Origin: Leishmania martiniquensis
Lineage: Eukaryota; Euglenozoa; Kinetoplastea; Trypanosomatida; Trypanosomatidae
Reading direction: 5' to 3'
Length of the DNA stretch: 64,000 bases
Assembly: GCF_017916325.1 (NCBI RefSeq)
Contig: NC_090165.1
Span: 744,001-808,000 of the forward strand
Position 1 is the stretch's first letter. Every line of letters starts with the position of its first letter. Below, one piece after another: positions 9,525-17,975 of this stretch. The notes under the pieces were generated by a model. The model was given only the letters and a program-made list of their open reading frames with translations. It ran no database searches and was not told where the DNA came from. The position numbers and the translations under genes were made by a program.

Positions 9525-12488
9525 CTACGACTGCTCGACATTGCCCACCCACGTGACATGGCTGTCCGGCTCGATGTCTTTGGCCCCTTTCGCGTTTCCG
9601 CGCAAATCGTTGTCGCAGAAGGTACCGCCACCGTGCTTGCACACCCACACCCCCTCGTACGCGTTCTTGGTCAGCGTGTTGTGGATGACGTGCGGATTGC
9701 CACCGGTAGTGACAAGCAGGCCAGCATTCTGGTTACCGCGAATGCGGTTCTCCTCGATAATCCCAGCCCCATGCTCAAAGATATAAATACCGGCCTCCTT
9801 GCCGCCCTCGATGACGTTTCGGGTGATCTTTGGCGCGGCGCTCGTCTTGACCAACACGCCAGCCTTGCCATTTTGCCGAATCTCGTTGTCAGAGACAAAG
9901 GGCGCGGCCTTGTCGCAACAAAAGACACCGGCCTGCACGTTCGACAGAATTCGATTCTTGCGAATGACCGGTGCCGCCGATGCCCCCTTCACGACGATTC
10001 CGCAGCCTGCGTTCTGCGCAATGACGTTGTACTCCATCACACCCGACGCATCTTGGCAAAAGATGCCGGCCTCGGCGCCGTCTGTAATGTGGTTGGCTCG
10101 AATGCGCGGTGCTGCCTCCTTCTTCAGCAGAAACGCGGCAAAGCCGCAGCCTGAGAACGTGTTGCCCTCGAAGAGGCCCCGCGACTTCTCCATGAGGACG
10201 ATGCCCGCCGCGGTGACGTCAATGAAGCTGCACTTCGTTATGACAGGCTCCCTCGCGATCGCGTCCGCGTCCTCCACATCCTCCTCGGTGCCGTTCGCCG
10301 GGCTAGAGTGCAAGGTCAGGTTTGTGGGCTGCGGCGGACGCGACGGTCGAGCACCAGTCACGTAGCTGTGCGGTGCGTTGACGGAAGGGTAGGAGGTGTG
10401 CTTGCTACCGCCCACCGTGACACCACTGCCTTCGACACACGAAATGCGACACCTGTGCAGCCTCCACTCGCCGCCCGTGATGGACACGGCAGTCGGCCGC
10501 GACGACTTCTTTGCAGGCGCTGGCACCACTGCGTGTGCATCTGTTCGGTGGTGATTCGTTTCCACCTCTCGCAGCTTCGTGTGAAAGCGGCCGACATGGC
10601 GGACGATAAAATTCTCAACAGTGCCCCTGCCCGACTTGCAGTGCAAAGCGAATGGGCTGTCGGCCACTTCCAGCATCGGTGGCGGCGACGCGCCTACGAG
10701 TCTGATGCTCTCCGGCAGTCTTGATGTAAGGACCAGCGGCACCGTGTGCGTGGTATTGCCGGCGACGAGGATTTTACGGACATGCGGCATCCGCTCGACC
10801 ACCTGCAACGCCTCAGCGAGACTGGGCACGTCTTCTGGGACGCGTAGTACGGTCTCTGCTACCACACCGTTGCTGCCAGACCCGTCGCGGAGCGCCTGCA
10901 GCCCTTGCGTCATGGAGAAATCTGACATCGACACACTACACCCCGGAAGCGCTAGCTGAAAGCGTGTGAATGTCTTGCTGCTCATCTCTCGATCGCGCGG
11001 CAGCGTGCGGGTGTGGTTCGCGCTGTTAGAGGGGAAGAAGACAGCGTTCTGCATGCTTGCCCGGGTCTGGTCTGACGTGTTTGCCGACGAGGGCCCTCGC
11101 GAGAAGGAAAGCGTCTGCTGCTGCTGCTGCTGCACCGGCGTCGCCGAGAGAGGCAGCGAGGAGACGCCGTTCATGCTATTCAGGTTAGACGACAGGCTCG
11201 TGCGGTCGTGACTCTGGCGGGAGTGGTGCTTGTGACGGGCAGCATCGCAACCAGGGCAGAAGGCGGCCTTGCAGTTCGAGCACACAATGCACGCCACTTC
11301 AACCTCGCAGACGTCGCACAGCGCCTCTACGGCTCTTGGGCAGCTCATGCCTGCAAAGAGCGTCGCAGACATGCCAAGGTGCGGCGAGGTGGTCGTGATA
11401 CTCGCTAAGCGGTGCAGAATAGCGGACGGGGCAGGGCGATCCTGCGGCTGGCGATGCAGCATATCCCTCAGCAGGGTGGCCAGCTTGACGGAATACCCCA
11501 TTTTGGTGATTTGCGGAATAACTGTGTCCACCGCTTTTGGGTTCTCCAACACTATGCTGTTGATGGGCTGCTCGCGCAGGGTCAGCAGCTCAAGCAAGAC
11601 CACACCGAGTCCCCAGACGTCCACCTTGCCGTCATAGCGCTGCTGCAGCATACGCTCTGGCGCCAGGTAGTAGGGGGTCCCCACTGCCGAGTTACGGCCA
11701 TGCCCCACCGTCGCTGCCAGGCCGAAGTCGCCGATCTTGATGTTCTTGCACTCGTCAAAGAAGATGTTCGTCGGCTTCAGGTCGCGATGCAAGAAGCCCT
11801 TTTCGTGAATAAACTGAAGTGCGGCCGCCGCCTGCTCCAGCCACGTCAGGGCCTGCGCCTCCTTGATGGTGTGGCTTCCCATCTTCATGAAGTCTTGCCG
11901 CGCTTCCCGCACCAGGCCCTGTATGTCACCGTTGCTGCAGAGCTCCATCACCAGACACACGGCAATCTCCTCCTCACCAAGCCAGTGCGCTGCTGCCTGC
12001 TGCCGATGCGTGCTGAGTAGCGAGGTCGGAACAACGCCGGCGGCGCCAGCCGGCGTTCTTGTGGCTGCGCATGAAGGGGTTGGCCGAATCGCCTGTTTTC
12101 CCCCGCTGTCCGTAGCGCTGTCGTGGTAAACCTCACTGTTCGATAAGCTGCAGAGTTGGAGGCTATCCTGCTCTTGCCGCGCTCTCGCCTCGCGTTGCTG
12201 ACTGCTGCTGAAGCCTCGGCTGACACCCCCTCCTTCGTTCTGCGCGGCAAACTCGCGGCGGAGCTTGACACTGTTGAAGACGAGAAAGAAGTCGACGTAC
12301 GAGACGATGCTGGGGTGACGCAGCTGCAGCAACACTTTGATCTCCGTTAGCGCCATATTTACCTGCTCCTGGTCGGTGCAGCAGATAACCTTCATCGCGT
12401 AGTTCGTCTTCGAGGAGCGGTGCTCCACCTCGTACACAATGCCCTGAGCGCCATCGCCGATCTTACGCTTGATGTTGTACTCCTCCAT
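9525..12488 (-). CDS. NEK-like protein kinase with B-box and C-terminal beta-helix
   Basis: The predicted product is 987 residues. The kinase domain spans residues 1-365: glycine loop near 10-17, Lys33, Glu49, HRD at 234-236, DFG at 254-256 and APE at 276-278, so all core catalytic residues are present. A low-complexity insert of about 100 residues (74-172) splits the N-lobe before the MEL hinge. The catalytic domain looks most like the NEK group. A Cys/His-rich B-box-like zinc site follows at ~388-428, then a disordered linker with six Gln (453-458). Residues ~545-985 are a right-handed parallel beta-helix of repeats about 23 residues long with recurring G-I and N-x-I positions, like the CASH/NosD or FBXO11 type. 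Such helices bind extended ligands or proteins; the target here is unknown. It is probably an active signalling kinase. Confidence 0.9.
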   Translation of the reverse strand: MEEYNIKRKIGDGAQGIVYEVEHRSSKTNYAMKVICCTDQEQVNMALTEIKVLLQLRHPSIVSYVDFFLVFNSVKLRREFAAQNEGGGVSRGFSSSQQREARARQEQDSLQLCSLSNSEVYHDSATDSGGKQAIRPTPSCAATRTPAGAAGVVPTSLLSTHRQQAAAHWLGEEEIAVCLVMELCSNGDIQGLVREARQDFMKMGSHTIKEAQALTWLEQAAAALQFIHEKGFLHRDLKPTNIFFDECKNIKIGDFGLAATVGHGRNSAVGTPYYLAPERMLQQRYDGKVDVWGLGVVLLELLTLREQPINSIVLENPKAVDTVIPQITKMGYSVKLATLLRDMLHRQPQDRPAPSAILHRLASITTTSPHLGMSATLFAGMSCPRAVEALCDVCEVEVACIVCSNCKAAFCPGCDAARHKHHSRQSHDRTSLSSNLNSMNGVSSLPLSATPVQQQQQQTLSFSRGPSSANTSDQTRASMQNAVFFPSNSANHTRTLPRDREMSSKTFTRFQLALPGCSVSMSDFSMTQGLQALRDGSGSNGVVAETVLRVPEDVPSLAEALQVVERMPHVRKILVAGNTTHTVPLVLTSRLPESIRLVGASPPPMLEVADSPFALHCKSGRGTVENFIVRHVGRFHTKLREVETNHHRTDAHAVVPAPAKKSSRPTAVSITGGEWRLHRCRISCVEGSGVTVGGSKHTSYPSVNAPHSYVTGARPSRPPQPTNLTLHSSPANGTEEDVEDADAIAREPVITKCSFIDVTAAGIVLMEKSRGLFEGNTFSGCGFAAFLLKKEAAPRIRANHITDGAEAGIFCQDASGVMEYNVIAQNAGCGIVVKGASAAPVIRKNRILSNVQAGVFCCDKAAPFVSDNEIRQNGKAGVLVKTSAAPKITRNVIEGGKEAGIYIFEHGAGIIEENRIRGNQNAGLLVTTGGNPHVIHNTLTKNAYEGVWVCKHGGGTFCDNDLRGNAKGAKDIEPDSHVTWVGNVEQS
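11115..11132. repeat. CTG/CAG trinucleotide run inside the kinase gene
   Basis: About six CTG units on the plus strand encode the six-Gln run in the linker between the B-box and the beta-helix of the kinase. It is likely to vary in length between strains. Confidence 0.8.
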
Positions 12489-14016
12489 TTCTCAAGAAGC
12501 CGCTAGTGGCGACGCTTCTCCTGGTGTCTGGGGAGAGCGGGGGCGGGGCGGGGAAGGGGCTGAAGAGCGTGAATCAGCAAGGCTCACGAGCAAAAAAAAA
12601 CCGAAACAAAGATGAAGTAGTGAAGAGAGGTCCACGGATCACTCTGTAGGTTTCCCAGCCTTCGGGCAGCGAAGCCACACTGTGTGTGTGCGTGTGAAAA
12701 GAGAGGTTATTTACAGGAAAAAAGCACTGCGCACACGCACATGAAGGAGGAGATGAAAAGAGGCAAGGAGGCCCTTACCAAAGGAGGAGGACCGAACACA
12801 CTCTTTACCAAAGGATTTGGTGTCCTTGGGCCACTGACGCAATGGGTATTGACAACCTTTGCGGAAGGGCTGGAGTACCCGGAGATACTCGAGCCACCGT
12901 GATCGGCGCAACAAGAACACAACTGTAGGGAGCGCACACGTGGTGGGCGCTGCTGCTGGAGGCGATCGCGACGCACAACCAAAACGCCAAAAGTGAGTGT
13001 ACAACGAGTGAATCTATGAGAACTCTAAATGTTGAAGAGAAAGAGGGAGGGAGGGAGGAGTCTGACTTGGTTTGGATGAGGGCAAGACGACAGGAAAGCG
13101 ATAGGGAAAAAACAGAAATAAAAAAAAAGAAAAGCAAAAACGGCCGGAAAGCTGCCTCTTCAGGCGTTTGGAAAAGTAGTGCGTTGCTTGTTCGCACCGG
13201 CGCCCCTTCTCCTCCTCTTCCACCCTCCGCGCACTTCCATTCTAATGCCACCACGCCGAACAGAGACGATTTCTCTGAGTTTTGTGCGAGCGCGCTGCGA
13301 CTAAGCGTTGTGATCTCTTTGTGTGTGGTCTCGCTGAGTGACAGTCAATGAAGCACGGACCAAACTTCAGCACGCATGGGAACGCTGTTTCGATGTAATC
13401 AGCGCTGATGCAAGTATGAGACCCTCTGGAGTGTGTGCAGGCCAGTGAACGTGGGAACAGAGGTCGAGTACGGGGTGAAATGGGCAAGGGGGATGACAGG
13501 AATACAAGAGGGGAAAGTGATTGGAGCGAAGAGGCAAAATCAGCCCGGCGCGCGCGAGAGGTGAGGGTGCAACGTGCAGCCCAGCGGCAGCGCACTTGGC
13601 CCGGCTCGACGACCACTTCTGAGACGCCGCCTGAAAAAGGACGCCGCAGCACGAGAGGCGTCTCAGTGACTCTCTGTGTCATCTTCGTCTCTGCAGAGCC
13701 TCTTTTCCGCTCATGTCAGGAACGCCACCGCGGAAACGCCCAGTCTCCGCTGCGGACGCGCCGAAAAAGTGCCAACTCGCATGGGGCGTTGATCGCGTGT
13801 GTGTATGTGCGCCCTTCGGACGCGTAAACATAAAAGAAAAATCCCAAGCAAATCCGCATCCCGTTTGACGATCGAGCGCGCCACGTCACGCCGGCGCTGA
13901 TGAGATGAATCGCCGCAGATATCGTCGTGGCACTGTGTAGCCCCTGACCCTCCTCCTCAAGACCGCACACAAAAATAACGACAAGGCGTAGTTTTCTTTT
14001 GTTTTCTGCTGTACGC
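12489..14016. other. Spacer between the kinase and patatin genes
   Basis: I see no gene. It holds a T-rich tract in the minus sense and the probable splice acceptor of the kinase near 12583. The overlapping short frames on both strands are arginine- or serine-rich noise. Confidence 0.55.
12583..12600 (-). promoter_or_regulatory. Likely trans-splice acceptor for the kinase gene
   Basis: A run of nine T in the minus sense is followed by the first AG at 12584-12583, 95 bases before the ATG at 12488. The placement is by pattern only. Confidence 0.35.
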
Positions 14017-16695
14017 TTACATCGTTTGATCTTTGTACTCCATTGCCTCCAGTGCACTTATCTCACGCTGAAGACAGCGCTCAATGTGCGTTGCAAGGCG
14101 AATCCGCGTCACCAGCGGCCATGTTCGGCTTTGCGCACGTGACGCCACGTAGCTGATATAGTCCGCTGATGGATTGTTCACCAGATTCAGGTAGTCCGGC
14201 ACCGCCTTCTTGACGGAGTCGATCGGCTGTATCGTCAGGTCACCACCGTAGTACTGCGCGAAGAGCATAAAGGGCACCTCAAAGCGACCAAAACGAGGAA
14301 GGAGATGGAGGCTGAACAGAATGGCCAAAAGCTGCCCGCATACGCCTATCCATGAAAACCACATCTGTGTAAGCCACGATCCGCCCAGTGCTGTGATGTG
14401 GTATGACCGGGGCCGCCGCAGAAACGGAATCACGTACGGATTCACCTGACTCACGATGAGGTAGTTGACGCCAAAGAGCTGCACCAGCAGTCGTCGTGGG
14501 ATATCCTGCGCTATGCTGCCGTCGCACCACAGCTCTCCTGGCAGGTACGGCGTAAACGTGCCAGCGCCGAGGGAGGGCTTCTCGATGAGCTGCACGGCTG
14601 TGAAGAGGCCGGGTAAGGCGCAGCTGGCACTTACTGCACTCCAAATGACAACATCAGGAGCCGTCACGTAATTCAGCAGCACGTGCCGATCTGACGGCAT
14701 GCCCTCTTGCTGACTACGCGTGACAGACACATTCAGCACCTTTCCACTGAGGCGGTAGGACTCGAGAAAAGTCATGTCCCCACATTGAGCCCGCATGCAC
14801 TCCATCAGTGACCGCACGTCCATCAGAAAGCCCGTCTTGAAGAAGCGCCGCAGCTTTCCAGGGAGGTCATTCTCTTCGCCGAAGGGGGACATGTGCATCG
14901 CCTCCGTGGAGAGGACGTGAGACTGCATGAAGGCGCGAAGCTCTTCTGGCGACTTGGTGCAGATCATCGCGGCAATGATGGAGCCGGCTGAGGAGCCGCA
15001 GAGAATGTCAGGCAGCACCCCTGCCTCGTGGAGCGCGCGGGCGACACCCGCATGGTACGTACCCATTGAAGAGCCGCCGCTGAGCACGAGCGCCGTTCGG
15101 CCAAAGGAGTGCAGCACCTTTCGTAGCACTTTGAGGCGATGCTCTGCTGTGGCCGTCGGAGGGTGTTGCGCCGAGCAACGCTGCTCATGCCCACGGTTCT
15201 GTTGGGTGTAAGCGTCCGGAGAGACACAACCATCCAAGAAGCGGCACAACGACGCGCATGTGTTGTGAAGTTGCTGAGCCAGGGCTGCTTCAGGCGAAAG
15301 AAACGCTGCTGTCTTTGGGGTAGCAAAAAGCGGCGACGTCACGACAGTGGTCACCCCAGCCGATAGTGAGGTAGATGCGTCCCTTGTCGCCGCGTCCTCC
15401 GTGGGCATGAGAGGCGGCGAAGGCGGTAACGCGCTCTCAAGTTCTCCTGCGCGCTCTGCGTTGTCGAACCACTTGGTGTTCGGGCAGTACGATGTCACAG
15501 CCGGTACTAGCAAGACATCATTTCCTACGAGACAGCTGCTCTTCTCCCTTGCCGGCGTGGAGGCGTACGTGCGCGCCGTTTCAGTGCTCGCGTCTGTCAG
15601 TGGCATGGGCACGGAAGCGGCGCTGCTACCTAGACAATGAAGGCCTGTGGAGGCGCTGTGCTGCCTGCTTGGTGCCGCGGTGGCGGTCGCCCATGGTGCT
15701 TGGGTATTCAGTGTTGTCCTCCGCAGCTGCGCTTGCCACACCTGCTGAATCTTGGCCGTCACGTCCAGCGCCGGCAGCGCCGATGATGATCCTGACTGCG
15801 TCGCCGTCCACTTTGGCACCTGTGTGCCGGCAAGCAGCGAAGACTGCCCTTCACCGTCGGTGCTGGCCTCCAAACGGATCCAGCAGGGACGCAACTCTCT
15901 CAAGAGAGGCGCCTGCGGCGTTGGGGGCACGCGGCGAGTTGCTGCAGCGCCGCCGTCGCTCACGGCGGATTCGTCACGCCACACTCCAGCGGCGTAAGCC
16001 ATGATGAGGCATTCGATGCTCTCTGCGTAGTCTTCAAGGCAGTGCGGAGCGCTCGTGTAGTAGCGGTAAATGGAGGCATTCATGAGACCGTGCGCGTTGC
16101 GCTTCAGAAGCGAGCACAAGAACGTCTCCATGGCGAAGAGGTTGTTTGTCCGGACGAGGTGCTGCGCCGCGGTAGCATCCACAAGGAAGCCGACCGCGTT
16201 GCAAGACTCGAGCGGTGGGGCGTCCTGGGCCCACTTCGCCATACCGCAGTAGTGATCCAGGCTCGCAGCGGCCTCGACAAAGGTTGCGTAGCTCTCTGTC
16301 GTATTCATGACAGACAAGAAGCGCCGCGTCGTGCGACGGAACTGCACGCGAGCGGGGTAGTCATTCAGCCATTGCAAGAGTGCGAAGGCACGGCCGAGTA
16401 TACCCTGTGTAAGGTCGAGGAGTGCCGAAAGCTGAAGCACCCGCTGGATTAGGTACTGCAGGATATGAATAAAGGCGGTGGCGGCTTCGTGCGCTCGAGT
16501 GAATCGCGTCGTTGCAGACGCGACTCGCGGAGGCAAGCGCCTCCTTTCCGTCGATCGAGTCGAGTCGAAGTGCCTCCGCAACTTCCTCGGCGCTCTCGGC
16601 TGCCTGTGCCTTTGCGACTCCGCTTTGCCTCCTGAGGCAGATGCTGGTGCACGTCGCCGCACCGACGGCGCTGTAGTAAGCGCGTCATGCGGCAT
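14017..16695 (-). CDS. Patatin-like phospholipase/triacylglycerol lipase (SDP1/TGL type)
   Basis: The predicted product is 892 residues. The catalytic patatin domain starts near 533 with the glycine-rich LSGGSSMGTYHAGV loop (oxyanion hole), then the nucleophile elbow GSSAG at 567-571 (Ser569). The catalytic Asp is in the CDGS motif (Asp725), so the Ser-Asp dyad is intact. Upstream, residues ~100-220 resemble the DUF3336 region found in Tgl3/4/5 and plant SDP1, including a Y-x-x-F-x-x-A-A-x-x-LD helix. These enzymes hydrolyse triacylglycerol on lipid droplets or related phospholipids. A Ser/Thr/Ala-rich insert of about 280 residues (240-520) separates the two parts and is longer than usual. 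Hydrophobic helices at 71-110 and after 760 suggest membrane or droplet association. The first 65 residues are Arg-rich, so the true start could be downstream. Confidence 0.88.
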   Translation of the reverse strand: MPHDALTTAPSVRRRAPASASGGKAESQRHRQPRAPRKLRRHFDSTRSTERRRLPPRVASATTRFTRAHEAATAFIHILQYLIQRVLQLSALLDLTQGILGRAFALLQWLNDYPARVQFRRTTRRFLSVMNTTESYATFVEAAASLDHYCGMAKWAQDAPPLESCNAVGFLVDATAAQHLVRTNNLFAMETFLCSLLKRNAHGLMNASIYRYYTSAPHCLEDYAESIECLIMAYAAGVWRDESAVSDGGAAATRRVPPTPQAPLLRELRPCWIRLEASTDGEGQSSLLAGTQVPKWTATQSGSSSALPALDVTAKIQQVWQAQLRRTTLNTQAPWATATAAPSRQHSASTGLHCLGSSAASVPMPLTDASTETARTYASTPAREKSSCLVGNDVLLVPAVTSYCPNTKWFDNAERAGELESALPPSPPLMPTEDAATRDASTSLSAGVTTVVTSPLFATPKTAAFLSPEAALAQQLHNTCASLCRFLDGCVSPDAYTQQNRGHEQRCSAQHPPTATAEHRLKVLRKVLHSFGRTALVLSGGSSMGTYHAGVARALHEAGVLPDILCGSSAGSIIAAMICTKSPEELRAFMQSHVLSTEAMHMSPFGEENDLPGKLRRFFKTGFLMDVRSLMECMRAQCGDMTFLESYRLSGKVLNVSVTRSQQEGMPSDRHVLLNYVTAPDVVIWSAVSASCALPGLFTAVQLIEKPSLGAGTFTPYLPGELWCDGSIAQDIPRRLLVQLFGVNYLIVSQVNPYVIPFLRRPRSYHITALGGSWLTQMWFSWIGVCGQLLAILFSLHLLPRFGRFEVPFMLFAQYYGGDLTIQPIDSVKKAVPDYLNLVNNPSADYISYVASRAQSRTWPLVTRIRLATHIERCLQREISALEAMEYKDQTM

Positions 16696-17975
16696 CGCTT
16701 AGTTGGCGATGGGGAAAAGGAGAAGGCTTGCCCGGTCCTTGGCGGATGTGCGTGCGGGTGAGGAGATGACGGGAATATGTTTACGTGTTTCTAAGGAGAT
16801 GCCCTCAACAGTGCTGCTGTGCGCCTACCGGTGCATCGCAGAGTAACAGGGGAGGGGGAGGAGTAGAGCAGGAGCAGCAGACGAAACAACAAAAACAATC
16901 TACACGAAGAACGCGGAGATGCCGAGAGCGCAAGAGTACACCATACAAAACAAATGCACCGAGAACAGAGAAAAACGAGAGCAGAAGTAGTGATACAAGG
17001 CGGGGCGTCACGCGGAAAGGCAACGACGACAAATAGGAAGCAAAGTGTTGGGGAACGAGGGAAACAAATATTCCGCACGCTTCCGTGCACCAGCGGGAGA
17101 AGCACTACTGAACACGGACCGTTTATACGAATCCCCCGGCACGCGTGCACACGAGTAGCCACGAGCAGAATCACGAGCAGCTTCTATAAAATAGAAAGGT
17201 AAATATATATATATAGCGCTGTTGTTACGAGGGTGTATCCGGGGAAAGGGCGTTGAGATGCTGTGGGTGTACGCAACTGTCCTTTATGAGATTCGCTCAC
17301 CAAAGGCGCTCGGTCTCTCGTAAGGGCAGAGGCGGGTGTAGGTGGGGACCTGCGAAAGAGCACCGCCGAGCGCGACTGTGTGGCACACAGAAAAGCGGAG
17401 CCCTCGTAAGCGTATGTGTCAGCGCGAAAGGGGAGCGTGTGTGTGTGTGCAGTTGGCTGATGAGGTGTGCACAGCGAGAACGAGAGGGTTAGGGCGAGGG
17501 GGGTAGGGAAAGGGAGAGCGGGTGGGTGTAAGGTGAGAAGAGGGATGGAGGAGAAGTCGTCATGGCATGGCATCCCTCGAACAACAACAACCAAAGTGGC
17601 ACACCCACACAGATAAAAAGAAGCAACGAGAGATATGACGTGTATCTCGAGCCGAAAGAGTGCATGCGCGTGAGCCCCCCTTCTTGTTCGCTGCTGCGTT
17701 CCATTTTTTTTGCTCTTCTTCGAGGCATCGCCGCTGATTCCACAACTGTTGGCGCACAAATGACGCACTCTTCACTCCATCAGTGCGCGTGGAAGCGGCT
17801 GCCTAAGCGAACAGAAGAGATCTCAGTCCCCACGGTACCACTAGCAGGGCTGTAACGGCGAAGGAGCACTAGAGCACGTGCGCCACGGCGTCGACCCGTC
17901 ACTATTCCGTGATGCAGGAATGCCCACGGGCACCACACCAAGTGAAAAAGACACGCCTTCACACTCTTCACGCAG
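16696..17975. other. Spacer between the patatin and WD40 genes
   Basis: I see no gene. It holds a (TA)n tract at 17203-17215 and a (GT)n run near 17439-17450. A long minus-strand frame at 17184-17768 reads as pyrimidine-rich UTR noise (Leu/Ser/Phe/His) and is not called. Confidence 0.55.
17203..17215. repeat. (AT)n tract
   Basis: A short alternating AT run in the spacer. It is one of many such tracts between genes in this window. Confidence 0.8.

Noticed and set aside
8824..9648. 274-codon minus-strand frame overlapping the kinase C-terminus
   Set aside because: It overlaps a well-supported gene in another frame and reads as Leu/Ser/Phe/Arg noise from spacer sequence.
17478..17492. GGGTTAGGG-like telomere repeat, and a CCCTAAC near 6047
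   Set aside because: Single partial units without tandem repetition; chance in G-rich spacer.
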